Assembly: GCA_030533445.1 (NCBI GenBank)
Contig: CM060068.1
Location: forward strand, 14,351,479-14,415,478
Reading direction: 5' to 3'
Length of the DNA: 64,000 bases
Source: Cyprinodon diabolis
Lineage: Eukaryota; Chordata; Actinopteri; Cyprinodontiformes; Cyprinodontidae
Shown: piece after piece, positions 11,740 to 24,300 of the stretch
Layout of the letters: every line of letters starts with the position of its first letter
Position numbering within the stretch: position 1 is the first letter of the stretch
Program-made: the position numbers and the translations under genes
The notes under the pieces: model-generated
What the model was told of the DNA's origin: nothing
Database searches by the model: none
What the model saw: the letters and a program-made list of their open reading frames with translations, nothing else

Positions 11740-13690
11740 ACCCTTTGAAAAAGAGGAACTTAAAAATAGAAAGCTGGCTGCCTGGTTTGATGCAGAGCTG
11801 CACACTTTAAAGCAAAATGTTAAGGAGACCGGAAAGAAAAAGGTGCTCTACATGTCTACAGAAATATTATAGAGTAGTGCAGATTAAACTAGTCATTGTC
11901 TTTGTAACCGAGTCTCTGAAAAAAGAAGTTGATTAGTCAGTCACTTCATTTGGATGGGATTAAATTGATCTCAGATAATAAAGTTAAAAATCTTGGTGTT
12001 ATTTTTGATCAGGACCTGTCATTTAAATCCTATATCATAGATGCCTCTAGAAATTCCTTTTTTGATCTGCAGAATATTTCAAGAAATAGAAATATCCTGT
12101 CATGGGGTGAAGCTGGGAAACTAGTCAATACATTTGTTACTTCAAGGCTGGATTATTGTAATTCTTTACTATCAGGAAGTCAACAAACTGTAGTTAAAAG
12201 CCTTCAGCTGATCCAAAATCCTGCAGCCAAAATTCTAATGAAAATTAAAAATAGAGATGATTTTTCTACTATCTTCCCTTCATTGGCTTCCTATTAAATC
12301 CAGTATAGAATTTAAAATGCTCCTTTTCGCATATAAAGCCTTAAATGCTTTATCTTATATCAGACCTCTGATTGTTCTTTATGTTCCAGAGTCATTGCTC
12401 TCAATCTGCAGGTTTACTAGTGGTTCCTAGAATTTCTACAAGTAGAATGGGAGGTAGGTCTTTTAGTTATTAAGCTCCTCTCCTGTGGAACCAACTACCA
12501 GTTTTAGCCTGCGTGGCAGACACCCTGTCTACTTTTAAGGCTTGGTTTAAAAACTTTCTTTTTTGATAAAGCTTATAGTTAAAAACATATTTTTTTTATT
12601 TTTAGGTAAGAGTGTTGACAGCCCGATCAGGTGGGTCAGAGTTTCAGTCTGGACAGACATTCTTCCTTGGCTCTACCTTTCTTTTACCTCATCCAAAACA
12701 GTTATCCTGAGCTATTTTCTGTATTTGTGCTACTATATGTTTAGGCTGCTGGATCACATCGGGACCACTTTTCCTTAATCTGCTTCATTCTATCTCTATT
12801 CTCCCATTCTGCAGTATTTTGCAAGATTCACTCACAACTCTATCCTCTCTCTGCTTTTTTCACTTCATAGTAGCTTCATCTGGTCTTTTCCTGTTTGGCT
12901 GTGACACCATCTTGGAGGGAAATATCAGCTGTGCTGCTGCCATCAAAATCTCTGTTCATAGATGTTAGAGCTTAGCCAATTTTTCAGTGTAGTCCTGTTT
13001 CCCTGACTGTGACTAATGGTATGTGCTCTTTTTCATCCCTTGACATGGGAGCTGGCTCAGAGCTCGTCTGGATGGCTGTGTGGTTTCTGGACCAGGCCGC
13101 CTGTGGAGCTGGTCAACTTTCTTCCTTTTAAAAGGGATTTTTCCCCCCTACTTTTGCTACATGCATGCTTAGTGTGAGGGATTGCTGAAGAGTCAAAATA
13201 CAATTGAAAATCATCAACGCAAGCTCCTTCAGGTGGAGCATGTCTTGTAAGTCAATGACAGAATGCAATCAACTGGTTTTCCTAACTAATCTGACTGCAG
13301 GATCTGATTGAATTGTCTCTGTAAAGTGCCTTGTGTTGTGAATTGAGGCTAGGGGGCTGCACAGCGGTGTAGTGGGTAGCGCTGCTGACTGGCAGCAAGA
13401 GGGTTCGATTACCGGCCCGGGGTGTTTCTGCATGGAGTTTACAAGTTCTCCCTGAGCATGCGTGGGTTCCCTTCCTCCCAATCCAAAAAAACGACTGTTA
13501 GGCTAATTGGCTTCTCTAAATTGTCCTTAGGTGTGAATGGTTGTCTCTGTGTTGCCCTGTGATGGATTGACAACCTGTTTGGCCCATTGACAGCTGGAGA
13601 CCCACCAGCATCCCTCGCAATCCCAGCAGGAATAAGCGTAAAAGAAAATGAATGGATGTGAATTGGCGCTATATAAACTGAATTGAAATT
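11740..13690 (+). mobile_element. LINE (L2/Rex-like) remnant, 3' reverse-transcriptase part
   Basis: Plus-strand frame 11929-12297 encodes VKNLGVIFDQDLSF, AGKLVNTFVTSRLDYCNSLL and SLQLIQNPAAK, typical of the C-terminal part of fish L2/Rex-type LINE polymerases. Downstream pieces in other frames resemble FKMLLFAYKALN and PLLWNQLPV. The tail GTAAAGTGCCTTGTG... resumes after the nested SINE as TTGGCGCTATATAAACTG. Frameshifts and the 5' truncation make it inactive. Confidence 0.8.
13346..13656 (+). repeat. tRNA-derived SINE inserted into a LINE tail
   Basis: The head contains GTAGTGGGTAGCGCTGCTGA and GGTTCGATTACC (B-box-like); the body has CATGGAGTTTAC and GGCTAATTGGCTTCTCTAAA; the tail is AATGAATGGATG. 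Nine-base duplications TGTGAATTG flank it at 13337-13345 and 13657-13665. The sequence on both sides is the same LINE 3' tail. Confidence 0.8.
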
Positions 13691-13930
13691 GTATTTTTTC
13701 CCTCAAAGTATGATCCAGTTTTTAGCTATTAACTTTCCAGTTGTTTTGTTTGAAAGCCCCTAATGTCAACTTTAAAGCATGGTGGAGGACATCCAGTACT
13801 GATGGTTTGTTTCACCTTTAGAAGCTCATTAGCATGCATTGTGGCCAAATTAACAGAATCGACACAATTAGACAAAATCAACCTTCTTTCATGAAAATCT
13901 CTGCCTCCAGATCTAAACGATATAGAACAG

Positions 13931-14125
13931 TTCCGTAAAAGTTTAAAAAACAATCCACTGGACTTGGTTTCCAAGGTTTGAAGACGTTTCGCTTGGAGGA
14001 AGCTTCCTGGAGGGTATGCGAAACATCTTCAAACCTTGGAAACCATGTCCAGTGGATTGTTTTTTTTTTACTTTTACGGAATGACTATGACCAGGATGAC
14101 TGAGAATCTTCATCAGCATGTAGAA
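13931..14125. repeat. Palindromic repeat family A, copy 2 (most regular)
   Basis: Inverted arms of about 75 bp: ttccgtaaaagt, then AATCCACTGGACTTGG and TTTGAAGACGTTTCGCTT, then a short centre, then the complement. It continues into GACTATGACCAGGATGACT. The arms are close to perfect, so this copy best shows the fold. Confidence 0.75.
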
Positions 14126-15859
14126 CAGTAGTGCGACTAGTTAACAGTGGATATAAGAAGTAAATAAATATTACTGTTTAGAGAATGTGGTTGAATAAAA
14201 GATGGTGCAGTTTGTGACTCTTGGCACTAAAGTGTTTTTTTCTAACCACAGCTATTTGCTTTTATTCAATGAGGTTCAGTTTAATGGAAGTCTTCAGTTG
14301 TGAATCAATCTTGCTATGAGCTAATTTGTGTTGCCTAACCTCACTTTTACAGTGTGGAAAAGCAATGTGATCTGAAGCCAAATCTTCATGCTTTGACAGA
14401 CAAGCTTTAATTGTTCAGAACCAAGCTTATAGACATGTCCAAAGCACTTTAAAACCATGGTACCAATAAGAAACCAGCAACTGAGGACAAACGCTTCTTT
14501 TTTTTTTTTAGGACACAAATAGGAAATTAACCAATGGCATAATACGGTAAAACACTTTGTGGTTCGTTAAACGTCAAATAAACAAATAAAAACCAGAGTT
14601 ACACAGTATTTGTGTCACATCTGGCATCATCCAAATAAAAATAAAACTTTTTTTGCTCACAAATGATTTTCCCTTTTATTTTAAAGTTGTTTTTTTTTCA
14701 TATACAACATTGTATTTACATCGTCTAGTAATATTTACACAAAATGAACAAGTGGCACTGTGTCATTAGGAGTTCTCTTCTTTGTTCTTTACAGGTGTCA
14801 TTTCCAAAGTAAAACAAAGATAAATTAAGAATAAAATTACTTATTTAAAATGCTTTACGTCTCTTAGATTTGCTTTTTATGTTCAGTAGCACTACCTTCC
14901 CACCCAGCCTCTCTACAAAGTGCTGTCCCCTTCCACTAACCAATTAAAACTGATATTAGTTTTTTGTTTTGTTTTTATTTTTCTACAAAAATACAACAAA
15001 CGTAAACACCTCCCTACATGTCGTCTCTCCCAGACTTGGATCAATCAGTACCTTCAGCTACCACTTACGTTATAAACTTACGACTCCCATCAATCTATAG
15101 AGGTTTTCCCGCTTTTGTTCAGTTTGTTTTCACACTGATTTGCCAGCTTTAAGCTCACACACATACACACACATCAACAGAAACAGTTAAAACCAGTTTC
15201 TCAGCAAGTCATCGATTGCCTGGTTTAAAACTGAGCTGTGCTTCTGGACCCACCAAACTCTGCTCAGATGCGTCTTTTGCCTTGAGGCCAAGCAGAGAGT
15301 GGGATCTGTGTACAATGAAACAAAAAGAGAGGCATCAGGGTGGAAAAAGAACAAAAAAAAACAGGAGAATGGATGCTGTGTGGGCTATGAAGATGACTGA
15401 GGGAGAGTGACACACTAGAGAAAAGCTTAAGAAATAAATAAAACTGGAAGAGGATGGCAGCTCTTTGTTCATCCCCAGAATTATGATTCAACTCTGAAAA
15501 GGAAGATTAAACAAAGTAAATATTTTATCAACTGAAATGGATTTGGATGCAGTTAAAACTTCATGCATACATCAGAATACAACTGAGAAGGAAAGGGGGA
15601 AAATGACGTACAGTACCTAGCTTAAAATATTCCTACGTTCTAATTTTTTTTCTTTTCTGTCAATTCATAACCACCAAACTCAGTGCATTTGGTATTTGAT
15701 AGAATAGAACAATACAAACTGTGCATGGTTTTAAAACCTAGAGAACTATCTGAAAATAAAATCAAGGAGGTGCCTATTGAAGAAACGTCATCAGACGCCC
15801 TGTCTGCAAAATTTGAACATTTTCTAAATGTGAAATAAAACCTAATTTCTAGAAACAAC

Positions 15860-16640
15860 ATTCTCATAGTGAAACATGGCAGTAGCAGCATTATGCTGAG
15901 GGGCATGTTTTAGTTCAAAGCAGAGAAAAAAAAGAGTCTGGACAAAGCTGATGTGGAGATGGATGGAGTTAAATACCTTCACACAAATACAAAAACTCTT
16001 AAAAACATAGAATCTGTTCCACAAATGGAGCTTCTTCTCAAAGCCCATTGATGCTCAACAATGGTCCAGTCAAAGTCTGGAGGTGAATCCAAATTCAGAA
16101 CCAGAGTCAGAACTTAACAAATGATCATCATAGACTCTCCCCTCCACTCTGAGCTTCAGCTGTTTCAAAAAGAAGAAAATGGGCAAATAGTTGGAGGCGT
16201 ACACCCAGAAGACTTGCTGCAGTAATTGCAAAGGAAGCAGATAGTATTTGCTCTGAAAATAAAAGCCCCATTTCACCAATCTATAACACGGTGAAAAAAA
16301 ACCATGCATCCTTTACCTTCAGCTTTTTTATTGCTTTTTATTGTAATGTCTATACTTCATATTTATATTTATCTTACCACTGTTACCTGTCATGTCCCGC
16401 ACTTTATGTCAGTTTTTTTAAATGTCAGTCTTGTATATTTCTTGTATATTTGTATATTGTAGAGAGTAAACGTAATTTCATTTCCCTTGTATGTCTTGTA
16501 CATATGAAGAAAGTGACAATAAAAGCTGACTTGACTTGACTTCAGCTTTACAATCACATTTGTTTTGGTCTAATCTGATCAAATATAACAAAACACACTG
16601 AAGTTTGTGGTTGTACGAGGGATAAAGCTAATAATAAAAA
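15860..16640 (+). pseudogene. Tc1-like transposase remnant, interrupted
   Basis: The frame near 15870 reads VKHGSSSIML-RGMF (Tc1: VKHGGGSIMLWGCF). Near 16060 it reads SSQSLEVNPNSE, a degraded SPDLNPIEN. The 3' tail piece CACTGAAGTTTGTGGTTGTA appears at 16597. A LINE-like tail (16330-16535) sits inside. Confidence 0.6.
16330..16535 (+). mobile_element. LINE-like tail
   Basis: Contains TGTATATTGTAGAGAGTAAA then GTACATATGAAGAAAGTGAC and AATAAAAGCTGACTTGACTT, a terminal segment repeated in many fish genomes. Confidence 0.45.
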
Positions 16641-17945
16641 AAAAGATATGTTTATGTTGTTTTTTTGCTTGTTTTTATGAGGGAGGACACAGATCAACAC
16701 AGGTCAGACTTTTCACATCAGGAGCTTTTTAAAGACTTAAATCAGCTAATTATAACACCTTCTGTCGAAGCACAACAGAAAAAACAGCAAATACTGATTG
16801 CATAAAACTCGTAGCAGCTCTTCAACCGACCCTGAAACAAACAAACAAAAGCATGAAATATATGGAAATATCCGAGATGTAAACTCATTCTGATCAGATA
16901 GAAGATGTCTACTGGAATGAGACAGGGCTTTACTGTTCGTGTCTGGCTCAAGGACACTTCAGCAGGAACACCAAACAGACGGGATCCCAGGTGTTGAGTT
17001 TAGATTCTAGTTGTGGAAACTGTTTTTCTGTTTGTCTAAGCCTGTTAAGTTGTATTGGATGACAGAATACTGCTGGGAATATTTGCAAAAGTGAAACAGA
17101 GATCTCCAGTAAACAAAGGCCCTGAGGATTACAAACTATGAGTATGTGTGTATGTGTGTGTCCAAGCTAGGAAAACCACAGCACAGAGAGCGAGTAAGTA
17201 CCTAGCTCACCACTGCGTGGAGGAAAAGAAACCAGAAAGTGCTTTCAGCTGTCCACCTGTGAGTCTATGCTGTCAGAAACGTAGACAAGAAAGCGGAGAA
17301 AGATCAAACCACATACAATAAATTAAATCACTGCGTCCCCCCCGCCACACAAAAAGCCAAAAAATAAAACAGAACAGAGCAGGAGTAACACTATATCACT
17401 AGCTAAGATTGAATCAGGAGAGCATCAAGCCCTACACTCATACAAACAAACAGAACATAGAGCTTTTTTGTTCAGTGGACAGGGTTGGACACAAACTAAA
17501 AACACAATAAATACTCTGAGGAACAAAAGATAAGATTTCTCTCTTTATCAGATAAAAGGACTTAGAAAAAGGCATGTCCACCTGGCAAACTTGCTCAGAA
17601 GGGGACAGGGCAACCCTTTGGGTAAGAAAAAAAAAAAGAGAAAGAAAACGGTTGGGGAGCTTTTCATCCACTGGGCAGCCCTTCCCCTTTAGACTTATGG
17701 CACTACAGCGATTTCCCAATCCGTACTTGATTTTTTCGTACTGTTTACTGTTTTTTACACCTGTTTTCTAACCCTGATTATAAAAACACGGCATCACTGT
17801 ACCTATTCAACACAGCTGGATTTCTTTAATTCTCGTTTTTGTTCATCATTATCATTTCTGTTTGTCAATTTTTTTCCATTTTTGTCAGCATAAAGTGCAA
17901 CAGTGCTTCTGTTTTCTCCTCGTCCTGGTGACCTCCACGCTTAGG

Positions 17946-18314
17946 TCAAGGGTCAGCAGGAACAGGATCCGGATCTGGATTCACGCTGGTCTCGCTTGTC
18001 ACGCTGGTGCAGCTGGCGACGCTCGGCTCCTCCTCCTCCTCTTCCGTCACTTCCCCCACGTCCAGCACCTCCACTTCCTCATCGTCATCCTCGTCCTCTT
18101 CGTCCAGGCCTCCCTCCAGCAGCTCTACCACAGCCGCCTCTGCCTCGTCCTCTACTTTCTCAGTCTCTTCTCTGTCCTCTTTTTTCTTCTTCTCCTCCTC
18201 AGCCTTTTCCTCCCTAGGCTTTTCCTTATGCTGGTAGACGGCTGGTGCTTGAGGCTTAAACAGACCTTCCTCGTACACTTTCAAGATGGCCTCGCACACA
18301 AAGCGATACTGGCT
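17946..18314 (-). CDS. ptpn4: PTPN4 last coding exon with long acidic C-terminal tail
   Basis: 369 nt including a TGA stop, acceptor ctatcag. It starts [20 protein letters not shown], the conserved last PTP helix. Mammalian PTPN4 stops about 10 residues after VYEEG. Here the frame continues for about 94 more codons: a Lys/Glu-rich stretch, then Asp/Glu runs, then Ser/Thr residues, ending [10 protein letters not shown]. The coding strand is imperfect GAG/GAC repeats. The tail could arise from repeat expansion with loss of the ancestral stop. An internal alternative splice cannot be excluded. Confidence 0.88.
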   Translation of the reverse strand, partial: SQYRFVCEAILKVYEEGLFKPQAPAVYQHKEKPREEKAEEEKKKKEDREETEKVEDEAEAAVVELLEGGLDEEDEDDDEEVEVLDVGEVTEEEEEEPSVASCTSVTSETSVNPDPDPVPADP

Positions 18315-21300
18315 CTGATAGGGTAAAAGAAAAAACAGATGAGAACATTTTGAGTGTTAATCTGATTCCAGGGTTCCTACATGCTTTTATTGTAACCTTT
18401 CCAGGATTTCTAAAAAAATTGTCATTAAGGTTAATTTAAAAAACAAAGATTTAATTAAAATTCCTATGAACTTTAACAGGAAGCAGGGTTGACATATGGT
18501 GCAGGTTGGCACTTTTGAAGAGAAGGGACAGATGGACGAAATATAGAGGGAAGGGCACAAAAAAGGAAGGAAGAGCGGCTGGTGATGATGAAGGATTGGA
18601 GAAAAAGGAACACAAAAAATGGGGGAAGGACTAACGGAAGGGAACATAGAAGGAGAGAAAGAAATGAAAGACACAAGACAGAAAATAATGGTTCTATGAT
18701 GCATTGAAAGAAAGAACACAGATTGGAGGAAGGTAAAATATAAGGTAGGCCGAAGGACATATGAGTAGGAAACAAGGAAGGATTGGAAGCCGCTAACTAG
18801 TCTACTTACAGGCGTTTGTATCATCATTGCCCTCTGATCTCTCATGGTTCTGACAATATCTAGAGGATGCACAGGCTGACCGCACTCCATGAGACACAGC
18901 GCAGTCTCCATGGTGATAAGAACCCCTGTTCGACCAATGCCAGCGCTGAAACAAAACAAAACAAAAACAGGATGTAAAGAAAATAAACATGTTTAATGTT
19001 CTCTTAATTTACTTAAGATAAAATAGAGAAAAACATTTAAAAATTCTTCTTAAAACAAAGCTAAACTTAGAATGAAACAGCAGTGGGTGAAAATCAAAAA
19101 CTGTACAAAGACAAGCTAGCATATGGTAAGACAAGCTATAGTTGCTAAGTGATTTTCTCAATCTTTCACGCTGCAGTGAACTCTGAGTCTGACTTCAACT
19201 GTTAATAAGAGACAGCAAAACTTAAACTATCAGACCAATGAGCGCCCAAATCACCACAACTCTAAATTGAGGTGTTTGCTAATATGCTGTTTGGTTTCCT
19301 CCTAACAGAATGTATAATGTAGACACAATGTGGTGCCGTAATCATTTCAATAGGACAATGGTTAAGAAGTCAGATTAAACAAAGCAAACCTAAGTCATGC
19401 TGCTATGTTGCTTTTAGATTCTCTACATAGAATTGCCCTTAAAATCAACATACTTATTTTTGCCCCGCAGACTCTTCAGGTTTACAAACCATGGCTGTCC
19501 ACTGAGAAAAGCATCTAGGTGAGCTTTAAGCTCATGCAGCTGGGTTTGTGGAAGTATATGGAAGTGATGTGGCTTTCAACTTGTATCTGTTCTGTTTTAA
19601 GTCATGAACTGATGTCACCTGGAAGTAACATTCCCTATAAACAATCGTCTGCTTCAACAATGACTTCATTCAAACTTAAAGGTATGGAGCTGAATTACTG
19701 CGGTTCGATAAGAAGCCTGTGCTTACTTCCTGAGCATCATATGAGACTTCCCAGGGTCTCAAAAATGTCCAAGACGCCACTGCATCCTTTAAAAGTATTT
19801 GCAGAACAAATTACTGTAGCAGTACTTTTTAGCTAATTTTCTCTTTAGACTTTGCAAACAAAAAGAGGGGGGCTTTATGTTTTATTTATTGTTCTGATTT
19901 AAAACATTAGGAGTCCTTTTTAATTATTGCTCCTTTAACAGCTGTTGCAGCTGACATGTGTTTGAAAGTGTCTCTCAATGCCATGAATAGGGGGGTTACT
20001 TCATTTTTAGATACAGAAGAAAAATCTACTTGTATGTTTAAAATAAAACAATTGTACCTGCAGTGTACCACCATCGGCTGGTCCTGTCCAGCCCGTTTGC
20101 TTCGTACCAGAGCTACAAAGTCCAGGAAATCAGTGGAGTCATCAGGAACGCCGTGGTCGGGCCAAGCCAGGTACTGTAGCTGAGTAAGTTCTCTCTGCTG
20201 CTCACTCTGAGAAAAAAGAACATTTAACAAATGATAAATGACTTCATATATATAACAGCAATCCTTTTTTTATGTTTGTCTTATATGGAGAAGAGTTTGA
20301 GTTTAAAGTTTAGGACCACATCATTGAAGCTCGAAGCTCCTAAACATGCCAACAAAGCCAACTTTTCATTAACATATTCCATAAAAACAGCAAAAAATAA
20401 GTAAATATTCCTCCTACTCCTCGCTCTCCTCATTAGATCATCTTTTCTCTGTATCTGCATTGTGACTGAATGGGATGGTTGTGTTGTCATGGCAACCAGA
20501 ACCCACAGCATGAAGCCGGCGCCTCAGCGTGGGGATCCAGAAAAAGAACAGCCCACACTGGTCACTATGGCAACACACCTCTTCGGGGTCTTCAGCAGGG
20601 TGAGAGTATCTGGAGCCTTCTCGACTCCTTCCCTAGATGGTTTAATCAGTGTGTGTGTCTGTGTGTTTGATCACCTGTGTGTGAGTGAGCGTCATCTCTC
20701 GAACCAGGAAGGCAGAGTTGCCCTCTTCGTTGTGGCACGTGATTTTGAAGTCTCCGTAGGAGGTGCTGCTGTCTGGGTTGGGCCAGTACTGATGACACTT
20801 CACCTGCAAAAACAGAGGATCCTGCAGATCAGATCTCTCTCTAAGAGCTTGCAAAGCTCTGCTTCTGGAGCTTTCTTTGTTGTTATGTAATGCTGGTTTC
20901 TGTCTTTCACAAGCTGCTCTGTTTAAAACTGAATGAATGAATGAATGAATGAATGAATAGAATCAGGGATGTTAAATGTCTGATTGACATGATTTTCACA
21001 TAAAATTTCCAGGATTCATTGTCCTTTTTAATCTGGTTTAACAGTCTAAATTAACAAAAACAAGTCACTGACATATTTCTACATGAGACGGTCTTTATAA
21101 TCAATGGTTAACAGAAACGGAGGTGTCGATGCATCGGATCGTCGGATGTTGGATCGATGCATCGATACAAAACTATTATTACACCCCTATGCCTGGGGAT
21201 ATAACTTACCCGCCCTCTCTCCACCTGTGTGGTCAGCATGACCACCATAGACGAGCCCTGCTCCCAGGTCATTCGCCAGAAGTCAGGGCAGGTGTTGGGC

Positions 21301-24300
21301 AGTGGGCCCTGGCATGCGATGTAGCGGTTTATCAGGCTGGATGCAGGAATCTCCATCTGCACAGAGGGACGTGTCATATATCAGATAATGTCATCACTTT
21401 TTTATCTTTATCACAGGTAAGAAACACTGAAGCTTTAAAAGATAAGGAAGGTCATGCTTCTGATTAAGGAGAAACAAACTCACATTGATGTAATTTGCAT
21501 TGATGTAGTCGTCCGCGCTTCTCAGTACGACCCGTGTGGCATCATCTGTGAGCGGAGCGCAAGAAAACCAACAGGGAACAGGGAGATTTAGATTTCACGA
21601 TGAAAGGAAGCAGGAGAGAGTGTGAATAGAGGAAACATGAAGACACGCGAGGTCACGTACATGGGGAGATGTCTCTGTAGCGATTTTTGGAAACGTTCTG
21701 AGGTAATTTGGCACACAGCATGGTCATCCCCGGCCTCTTCCTGTACAGTTGCTGTGGGACCAAAGATGGAGATCATCAGGAAGATAAACCTTTTCCTGTC
21801 AGATTAATGCAGTCAGTCAGACGGAGTGAATTTCCTCCTCACATCAAACTGAGCCAGTATGGCTCCACTGCTCAGGCCTTCCTTTAAAGCCATCATGGAG
21901 TCCTTCAAGGCATGCTGGTCAAGCTGGGTGGGATCCTGCAGGGATTTCTCTGGGATGTACTGAAACTCTGGCTCAGAGTCTACCTTCTCTTCCACTACAT
22001 CATAAATTGCTGAAAGACAAGGAGAAAACAAGTCACACAACTATTTCCTGTAGATTGAGACCTCAATGAAAAAAAAAATCAAAATCTAAGTGCATTTGTT
22101 CTTAAACTGAGAAGGTAAGAGATATTTTGCCAATTGGTTAAGACAATTTACACTTAAAATAAGAAAATGCAATTGTATTGTCTTATTTCAAGTGCATTTT
22201 ATTGAAATATATCATTTTAAGAGTAAACATACTCATTCCATTGGCAAATCATAGGATAAATACACTTAATTTAAGAAATTTTAGCTTATTTCTAGATCGT
22301 TTTTCCAGTGCTGAGGCTAAATTTTTTCTGGGTTTGAGATCAGAGTTTCATTATCACTCCAAAACACTCGGTTTGTTCTCTTTGTAAAATAATTGAGGTT
22401 ATGCTTAGGGTTAATTTCTTAAAATGCTGGCTTAATAGTTCTGTCCATTTTCCCCCCTGCTTTACGTCATCAATGTTATGAGGTTTGTATTTACTATCAG
22501 ATTATGTTGCATCTTAAGAACTTACCGTTCGGCCTGACCAGTAGGATCAGCTCTCCAGAGTGGCTTTCACAGCTGGCTTTGATGAACATTACCACCTGGT
22601 CATGAGTGTGGTCAGAGATGTCCCGCCCATTTATAAGGACCACCTGGTCACCTTCGTTAAGGCGAGGCACGCAGAGGTCGGCCTGAAGAGGCAGACAGGG
22701 ATGAAAGGGAGATTTTATTGATCGGAAAAGCAGCAGGTGTTTGAGAGGCTCGTTCTTTAACTTACTGAGGTACCCGGAGCCACTCTAGAGACAATGATAG
22801 GCATCTTCTGGTCAGCTCCACCCTGGAGATAAAAACTTATGTTAAAATCTAATAACTAGCACTGATTAGTTTTTTTTTTTGAAAGGCTGCAGACTGACGG
22901 ATGAACCAATGAACAGCTGAATTTAAAGCTCACCTTCACATTGAAGCCAAAGCGTCCGTGTTCATCCGGCCTCATCTTGATGAGAACCAGATTATCATGC
23001 GGAACGACGCCATTAAGCTGAAAGAAGCCATTAAAAACACAATCGAGTCACATTTGTATCCAGCTGTTCTCCTCCCACAGATCTGCATCATAACATTTGT
23101 TTCTGACAAATGTGTTTTAAACTGAAACATCAAATATTGAAGACAGGAGTGAGTTGACCACCAGGGGGCAAAAAGTCACATAAAGCTGCAAATCCATGTG
23201 GAATGACCGTTTTATAGCAGAAAACATTTTCCTTTTATTCTTTAACAAACATTATTAAACATCATTAAAACTATTTGAAGCTAATATACCAGTATGATGT
23301 ATGACTGTTTAAAACAAATTTCTGCTACAAGAATTTCAGAAGGCTTAGGGTGTTTTTTATGCAGTTAATCTGGGACAAACATCTACCATAAAATGCAGAC
23401 AAATCTTTGATTAAACATATTTGATCATTGGAAACTTTTCATTTAAAAAAGCTCTTTTTCTCTGAGCCTATTAGTCAGCCCATAGAGTAAGAACTGCCCG
23501 GCCGATTGGTAAAATATTAATAAAGAAGTAAAAAGTTTCCTCTTACATTTATATTCAATAAACTAAAAAGAAAAAAAATAATCTTTATAATAAACTCAGA
23601 CTGAACATTTAAACCTAGGCTTGAGCATAATAAAAAAAAAGGTTTCTTATTTACAATTTAAGTTTACATTGTTAATTCATTATTTCTCTTTGATCTATCA
23701 TCAGATAGTGAAATGTGTATTTTTGGATTTTTTTATTTCTTTTTTGTTGTTTTTTACAGAACTTGAACCAGTTCAAAATAAAGCTACGTCCACTCGAGGG
23801 GCTTTGGATAGAGAATAGAAATTTTCATCTTAAATGCAAACTGTACATATATTTTGTACAGGTTTGGATTAATTACTGTTCAGAGTGGATTGTTATTCAA
23901 AGAAATTGTATTTCTTGGGTTTGTAAACTTCACTTAGTAATTGGCTCTATGAGCAACTCCACTATTCCTGGAAATGGAGGCAACTCTTTTGTTTCCTATC
24001 TTTTTCTAGTGGATGAACAGATTTATCCAGGTGTGCCTAACCGCAGTAACCATGGTGAGACACACCTGGATTAATCAGTTCAGCCAGTAATGAAAGACGA
24101 AGACAAAGTAGTGGAGTTGTGCATAGGGTTCATTACTCAGTTGTTAAATTAGATAACTGTCAATTAAAGCATTGATTAATCAGGATTAACCAAATAAATT
24201 GTTTTAGCCCATTTTTAGTCATACAAGTTGATCAAAGTGTGGGTAAACTTTAACTTAGAATCAACAACAGTGTCCAGTTTTTATGGTCTAAATATGACAC

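Larger units (their letters stand above)
14675..17945 (-). other. PTPN4 downstream region, possible 3'UTR
   Basis: The 3.3 kb after the PTPN4 stop holds no other gene. On the minus strand a UGUAAAUA Pumilio-type site (14713-14720) lies about 35 nt before an AATAAA hexamer (14675-14680), which could mark a distal 3' end. Repeat debris (Tc1 near 15860-16100, a LINE-like tail near 16400-16530) lies inside, so a nearer poly(A) site is equally possible. Transcript data would settle it. Confidence 0.25.

Noticed and set aside
17996..18326. Plus-strand Ser-rich and Pro-rich open frames opposite the last PTPN4 exon
   Set aside because: They are shadows of the GAG/GAC-rich minus-strand coding sequence.
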